Shown here: positions 5,353 through 5,385 of the stretch, in pieces
Position numbering within the stretch: the stretch's first letter is position 1
Layout: the number at the start of each line of letters is the position of its first letter
DNA from: Candidatus Nitrosopumilus sp.
Lineage (GTDB): Archaea; Thermoproteota; Nitrososphaeria; Nitrososphaerales; Nitrosopumilaceae
DNA length: 5,385 nt
NCBI GenBank assembly: GCA_029861085.1
Contig: JAOUAE010000093.1
Location: 1-5,385 of the forward strand
Direction: 5' to 3'
Translations under genes and position numbers: made by a program
Notes under the pieces: generated by a model
Databases searched by the model: none
Told to the model about the DNA's origin: nothing
Seen by the model: only the letters and a program-made list of their open reading frames with translations

Positions 5353-5385
5353 ATGGGTACGATCCCGTTATAACCATTCAACGTG
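5349..5385 (+). CDS. Possible start of a CDS cut by the window edge
   Basis: An ATG at 5349 overlaps the TGA of the preceding 45-aa frame as ATGA. The frame stays open to the window end (MNGYDPVITIQR, 12 codons). Only the overlap arrangement and the open frame support it, so no function can be suggested. If the upstream ORF is real, the two are probably translationally coupled. Confidence 0.3.
   Translation, partial: MNGYDPVITIQR

Noticed and set aside
5259..5384. Minus-strand frame open to the window edge, 41 codons ending at TGA (plus 5259-5261), opposite the 45-aa ORF
   Set aside because: It has no start in the window and no recognised motif. The plus-strand alternative has a TATA-like box and an ATGA overlap. 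It remains a live alternative, so it is discussed under the edge findings rather than annotated.
5351..5385. GGG-TACGAT-CCC resembles a tRNA T-arm
   Set aside because: The loop is six rather than seven nucleotides, TTCRA is absent and no anticodon or acceptor arm can be matched nearby.

Overview
The window is AT-rich, gene-dense DNA that looks like a marine ammonia-oxidising archaeon (Nitrososphaerota/Thaumarchaeota, Nitrosopumilus-like). The evidence is an archaeal-type Pth2 peptidyl-tRNA hydrolase and an archaeal-type TruD pseudouridine synthase. In addition, most genes have a TATA-like box about 25-29 bp before the start codon and no Shine-Dalgarno, as expected for leaderless archaeal mRNAs. 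The genus is inferred from protein style, not from a search.

Layout. Positions 72-3272 hold three plus-strand genes: pth2 (72-425), a secreted seven-bladed beta-propeller protein with a C-terminal beta-sandwich-like domain (478-2079), and truD (2076-3272). truD starts on a GTG that overlaps the propeller stop codon (GTGA). Two genes of tRNA/translation housekeeping therefore flank an exported protein that has its own promoter but is translationally coupled to truD. A 288-bp convergent spacer (3273-3560) carries T-tracts for termination on both strands. Next come three membrane-protein genes of unknown function: a 67-aa two-helix protein on the minus strand (3561-3764), a divergent 228-aa protein with about six helices on the plus strand (3868-4554), and an 84-aa single-helix protein on the minus strand (4556-4810). 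The last two are tail-to-tail with one base between their stop codons.

The right end (4811-5385) is the least ordinary part. A roughly 400-bp gene-free stretch holds a perfect 16-bp palindrome and a cluster of a TTGTCGTAA-like decamer. Six copies sit in two tandem blocks at exactly 10-bp period (4987-5026 and 5064-5083), with further single and inverted copies around them. Such a helically phased array suggests a multi-site protein-binding region (operator, origin or partition-type site); which of these cannot be told from the sequence. It is followed by a TATA-like box, a possible 45-aa basic ORF (5215-5352), and a second frame that starts in an ATGA overlap and runs off the window. Base composition steps from about 18% G+C (5161-5280) to about 47% (5291-5385, both counted by hand) inside the small ORF, so the nature of this edge is uncertain.

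No tRNA, rRNA, CRISPR array or recognisable insertion sequence was seen.
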